This document shows positions 22,523-24,787 of a stretch of 24,787 nt of DNA, in pieces. The notes under the pieces were generated by a model. That model had not been told where the DNA came from, did no database searches, and saw only the letters and a program-made list of their open reading frames with translations. Numbering within the stretch: position 1 is the first letter of the stretch; each line of letters opens with the position of its first letter. A program made the position numbers and the translations under genes. Origin of the DNA: Paludibacteraceae bacterium. Its GTDB lineage: Bacteria; Bacteroidota; Bacteroidia; Bacteroidales; Paludibacteraceae. The DNA is taken from positions 1 through 24,787 of the forward strand of contig JAFXWI010000055.1 of assembly GCA_017542915.1 (NCBI GenBank), written 5' to 3'.

Positions 22523-23233
22523 TCATTGTATTTTTGTTTTCTTTTTGATGGGCCACATCCATACGAAGTTCACACTCAGGTCCATAGGGCTTGCCATGGC
22601 GAAGTGGTCCGTAAGGGAAGTGCCGAAGACCCCTCCAAAGGCATATTCGAAGCGTGCTTCAATCTCATAGATGCCAGCGCGGACGGTAGGGAAGGAGACT
22701 CCTGTGCCGGCCATTAATCCCCAGTAGAAGGGGTGGTCAATAGGCTGGTATTCTGTCTGTCCAAGACCGTTAACGAGGACTCCTTTGTTGCCTTCATCCT
22801 TGACGCAGTAGCCGAGTTGCGGACCGAGGTTAAAGATCCAGCGGCAGGTTCGGCTACCGAAGTTCAGGTACATGAGGATAGGCACGTTCACATAATGGAG
22901 GTTGCGCTCATAATGGTCGCCGGCCGCGTTTTTCTCCGCCCAGCCACGATGTACGTAGTTGAGTTCCATCTGGAAGGCACAGTATTTATGTCCGGCATAA
23001 CGGAAAGTGATACCTCCGTTGCCGCCGAGCACACAGGCGTTTGTTATCGGCGTCATATTCGATACGGCAGGATTGAACAGCACCGAACTGGCCGTCACAC
23101 CACCGTGCACACCGAGGTAGAACTCCCGAGCGCGTAAGCGGGGTTGGGCATAGGAAGGAAGAAAATGAAAAATGAAAATGGAAAGGACCATCAGCCCTAA
23201 CAACCTTTGTACTATGTTTCTTTCACCTTTCAT
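22523..23233 (-). CDS. PorT-family outer membrane beta-barrel protein
   Basis: The 236 residues carry a signal peptide cleaved after about Ala29 (FLPSYAQ). Alternating amphipathic strands then suit an eight-stranded barrel: FYLGVHGGVTASSVLFNP, GNGGITFRYAGHKYCAFQMELNYVHRG, YVNVPILMYLNF, WIFNLGPQLGYCV and AGIYEIEARFEYAFG. The family is widespread in Bacteroidota, mostly of unknown function. Its ATG lies inside a 7-nt tandem array, and part of the signal peptide (LSIFIFHFLP) is encoded by a related, inverted 7-nt array. An internal Met at residue 15 is a less likely start. Confidence 0.82.
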   Translation of the reverse strand: MKGERNIVQRLLGLMVLSIFIFHFLPSYAQPRLRAREFYLGVHGGVTASSVLFNPAVSNMTPITNACVLGGNGGITFRYAGHKYCAFQMELNYVHRGWAEKNAAGDHYERNLHYVNVPILMYLNFGSRTCRWIFNLGPQLGYCVKDEGNKGVLVNGLGQTEYQPIDHPFYWGLMAGTGVSFPTVRAGIYEIEARFEYAFGGVFGTSLTDHFAMASPMDLSVNFVWMWPIKKKTKIQ

Positions 23234-23268
23234 CTTTCACCTTTCACTTTTCACTTTTCAACTTTCAC
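23162..23268. repeat. Inverted 7-nt tandem structure at the LysM-PBP/PorT junction
   Basis: On the minus strand 23268-23220 reads seven heptamers (GTGAAAG, TTGAAAA, GTGAAAA, GTGAAAG, GTGAAAG, ATGAAAG, GTGAAAG). After a spacer of about 37 nt the plus strand shows AAAATGA, AAAATGA, AAATGGA (23162-23182), the same word family in the opposite orientation. The array contains the upstream stop TGA (23253-23251) and the downstream ATG (23233-23231). Confidence 0.8.
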
Positions 23269-24639
23269 TTCTACGCATGCGTTTTGGTATCCACCTTGTC
23301 TCACTTGTTGCCAGCGGATAGATGATTGGAGGCCAGTATGGGTTTGTTCGCCGTTGAGCCATGCTACGAGGGCCTGCATGAGGTCATAGCCAAGCAGGTC
23401 ATAACGCGGCGCCTCGGATACATGTTCTTCCGAGAAATAGGTTCTCCATTGTGCATCATAGGCCTCGAGACTCGCGTTGCTCGAGAATAGCGAGGTATAT
23501 ACGACCGGGACACCCAGATCCTCTTTGGTCCAACTGAAGTGACTGATAAGACGGATGCGATAGCCTTCTTCTTGCAGTTTGACGATATGGGGGATAGCCA
23601 AACGTACTAACTGATAACGATCGCTGTGCAACAGGATGACGTTCTCTCTTTCCGAATCAAGGGCATAGGCCACAGAGTCCATCATTAAATCGTGCAAGCC
23701 CATGGCGGTGCAGGGTATACCTCGTACCCGCATCTGCTTACGGAGAGTACGGACGGATGCCGAGAGGTCTTCGTCTCGTACTTCAACAGCCACACAGTGG
23801 GCATGGCGGTGCCTGAGCCAAGCGCAGAGACTATCCGCTTCCTGCTCGTCCGTCGAGTTGAATTGGAGCACATAGGGATAGTTCTCCAGTTCGAGATCAT
23901 CGCTGAAGGGCAGGAGCAACGGTACTTGGTGTGGCTCGCACCAAGAGGCCATTCGCTCTATCTGGATGGGGTATACGAGTCCGAGGATCGCTTTGACGCT
24001 GTCTAAGTCCGTACTGTCGCAGAGGGCAGCCACACGACGTTCGCTCCGCTCGCTGTCGTAGACGCGTAGACGGTAGAGGATGCTGTCGTTCTGCAGGTCG
24101 TGGATGGCGAGGAGTGCACCTTGGTAAAACTCCATCATACGCTCTGCGTTGGTGCTGCGTTTGGTCTGGCGACTCTCGAAAGGCAAGAGGATTGCCAGTT
24201 CAACGACACGACGGGTGTCGGGCACAAGACTATCTGCAGCGAGCGAGTCTGTGGCAAGGGAAGCCACCGAGAGGGTATCGGTAGTGAAGTGGTCTTCCGA
24301 AGTACTCGGAGTTTCCGGAACCACTACTGTCTCGGTGACAACCGTCTCGAGGACTTTCGCCTTTGACTGCATGATTACCGGGCGCTTGGTCGGCAGGAGG
24401 ATGACTTCGCCGAAGTGGAGTCCGCGTTCGCGTAGTTGCGGGTTGAGACGAAGAATCTCGGACTGCGGTACATCGAAGTTGACTCCGACGCGATACAGAC
24501 CTATGCCGCGTTCCACTTGATAACGGTACACCTCTTCCCCGTTGATGGTGTCGAGCGGGTAATTCAATAACTCTTGTGCCTTTGCCGGAACAACGAGCAA
24601 AGCACAAAGAGCAAGAACTATAAATGCTTTATTTCTCAT
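23251..24639 (-). CDS. LysM plus periplasmic-binding-protein-like fusion
   Basis: 462 residues. The signal peptide is 1-21 (VVPAKAQ). A LysM domain lies at about 39-84 (YRYQVERGIGLYRVGVNFDVPQSEILRLNPQLRERGLHFGEVILLP), then a Ser/Thr-rich linker (about 95-143), then a type-1 periplasmic-binding fold (VVELAILLPFESRQTKRSTNAERMMEFYQGALLAIHDL and ILGLVYPIQIERMASWCEPHQVPLLLPF). LysM would hold it on peptidoglycan. The PBP-like part may sense or scaffold rather than import, much as LpoA does, but that is inference. The C-terminal EVKVEK comes from the 7-nt array, like the tail of ispD. It overlaps the upstream GldG-like stop by 11 bp. Confidence 0.8.
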   Translation of the reverse strand: MRNKAFIVLALCALLVVPAKAQELLNYPLDTINGEEVYRYQVERGIGLYRVGVNFDVPQSEILRLNPQLRERGLHFGEVILLPTKRPVIMQSKAKVLETVVTETVVVPETPSTSEDHFTTDTLSVASLATDSLAADSLVPDTRRVVELAILLPFESRQTKRSTNAERMMEFYQGALLAIHDLQNDSILYRLRVYDSERSERRVAALCDSTDLDSVKAILGLVYPIQIERMASWCEPHQVPLLLPFSDDLELENYPYVLQFNSTDEQEADSLCAWLRHRHAHCVAVEVRDEDLSASVRTLRKQMRVRGIPCTAMGLHDLMMDSVAYALDSERENVILLHSDRYQLVRLAIPHIVKLQEEGYRIRLISHFSWTKEDLGVPVVYTSLFSSNASLEAYDAQWRTYFSEEHVSEAPRYDLLGYDLMQALVAWLNGEQTHTGLQSSIRWQQVRQGGYQNACVEVKVEK

Positions 24640-24787
24640 ATCTACGTTTTCTTATAACAAACACTATGCCACCTATGAGGGCTAAGATAGCGACGGGGCT
24701 GATGGTGCTTATTAGTTGGATCTTCATTCGTTCGTCATGTGCGCGCTTGTCGTTGAGTAAGCGCAGGGCGATGTCTTTCTCGCGGAG
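24629..24787 (-). CDS. gldG: C-terminal fragment of a GldG-like ABC transporter subunit
   Basis: Reading in from the right edge gives 52 residues ending in a TAA at 24629-24631: LREKDIALRLLNDKRAHDER, then a hydrophobic segment ISPVAILALIGGIVFVI and a basic tail RKRRYEK. A Leu-Leu-x-(D/N)-x-(K/R) juxtamembrane stretch, one TM with a Pro, and an RKR(R/K)Y end fit the C-terminus of GldG, the periplasmic-domain partner of the GldA/GldF ABC system. Most of the gene is outside the window, so other single-TM-tail proteins remain possible. It overlaps the next gene by 11 bp. Confidence 0.5.
   Translation of the reverse strand, partial: LREKDIALRLLNDKRAHDERMKIQLISTISPVAILALIGGIVFVIRKRRYEK

Overview
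The window looks like a chromosomal segment from a Bacteroidales (phylum Bacteroidota) bacterium, probably an uncultured gut-type lineage. The evidence is the family content (PorT-type barrel, DUF5683, DUF4861, a LysM/periplasmic-binding fusion, a GldG-like tail), promoters of the TTTG/TAnnTTTG type upstream of ruvA and thiL, and start regions that are A-rich rather than Shine-Dalgarno-like. No RNA gene, insertion sequence, integrase or CRISPR array was seen.

Layout. Positions 1-507 hold the 5' part of ruvA on the minus strand, divergent from a plus-strand run. That run begins with thiL, an ispD-family cytidylyltransferase, a GT4 glycosyltransferase, kdsD and kdsC (Kdo synthesis). After a 284-bp non-coding stretch comes an AT-richer accessory glycan cassette (5492-11816): a fused sugar-type nucleotidyltransferase/class-I aminotransferase, an ornithine cyclodeaminase-like protein, a UDP-galactopyranose-mutase-like flavoprotein, a CDP-glycerol glycerophosphotransferase-family protein and a GT2 glycosyltransferase. 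The two strands then converge with a 50-bp overlap of coding ends.

From 11767 to the right edge everything is on the minus strand and tightly packed. Read in transcription order: the C-terminus of a GldG-like protein, a LysM/periplasmic-binding fusion, a PorT-like barrel, kduI, kduD, a DUF4861 lipoprotein, a GT9 heptosyltransferase-like enzyme, parA, parB, a DUF5683 protein, an MltD-like lytic transglycosylase, a MerR-type regulator, an acyltransferase-3 protein and a YfhO-like membrane protein. The theme is envelope building (LPS core, glycan decoration, peptidoglycan turnover), with chromosome partitioning and a small uronate-catabolism block in the middle.

Two things stand out. First, the 284 bp between kdsC and the accessory cassette contain three successive inverted structures, each made of three 9-nt tandem units facing three inverted 9-nt units. 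The three use unrelated unit sequences but the same architecture. A 7-nt version of the same idea appears at two gene junctions (about 2383-2410 and 23162-23268), where it supplies stop codons, start codons and part of a signal peptide. Second, the accessory cassette pairs a putative CDP-forming/aminotransferase fusion with a CDP-polyol-type phosphotransferase. That pairing suggests an uncharacterised amino-containing phosphodiester decoration of a surface glycan.
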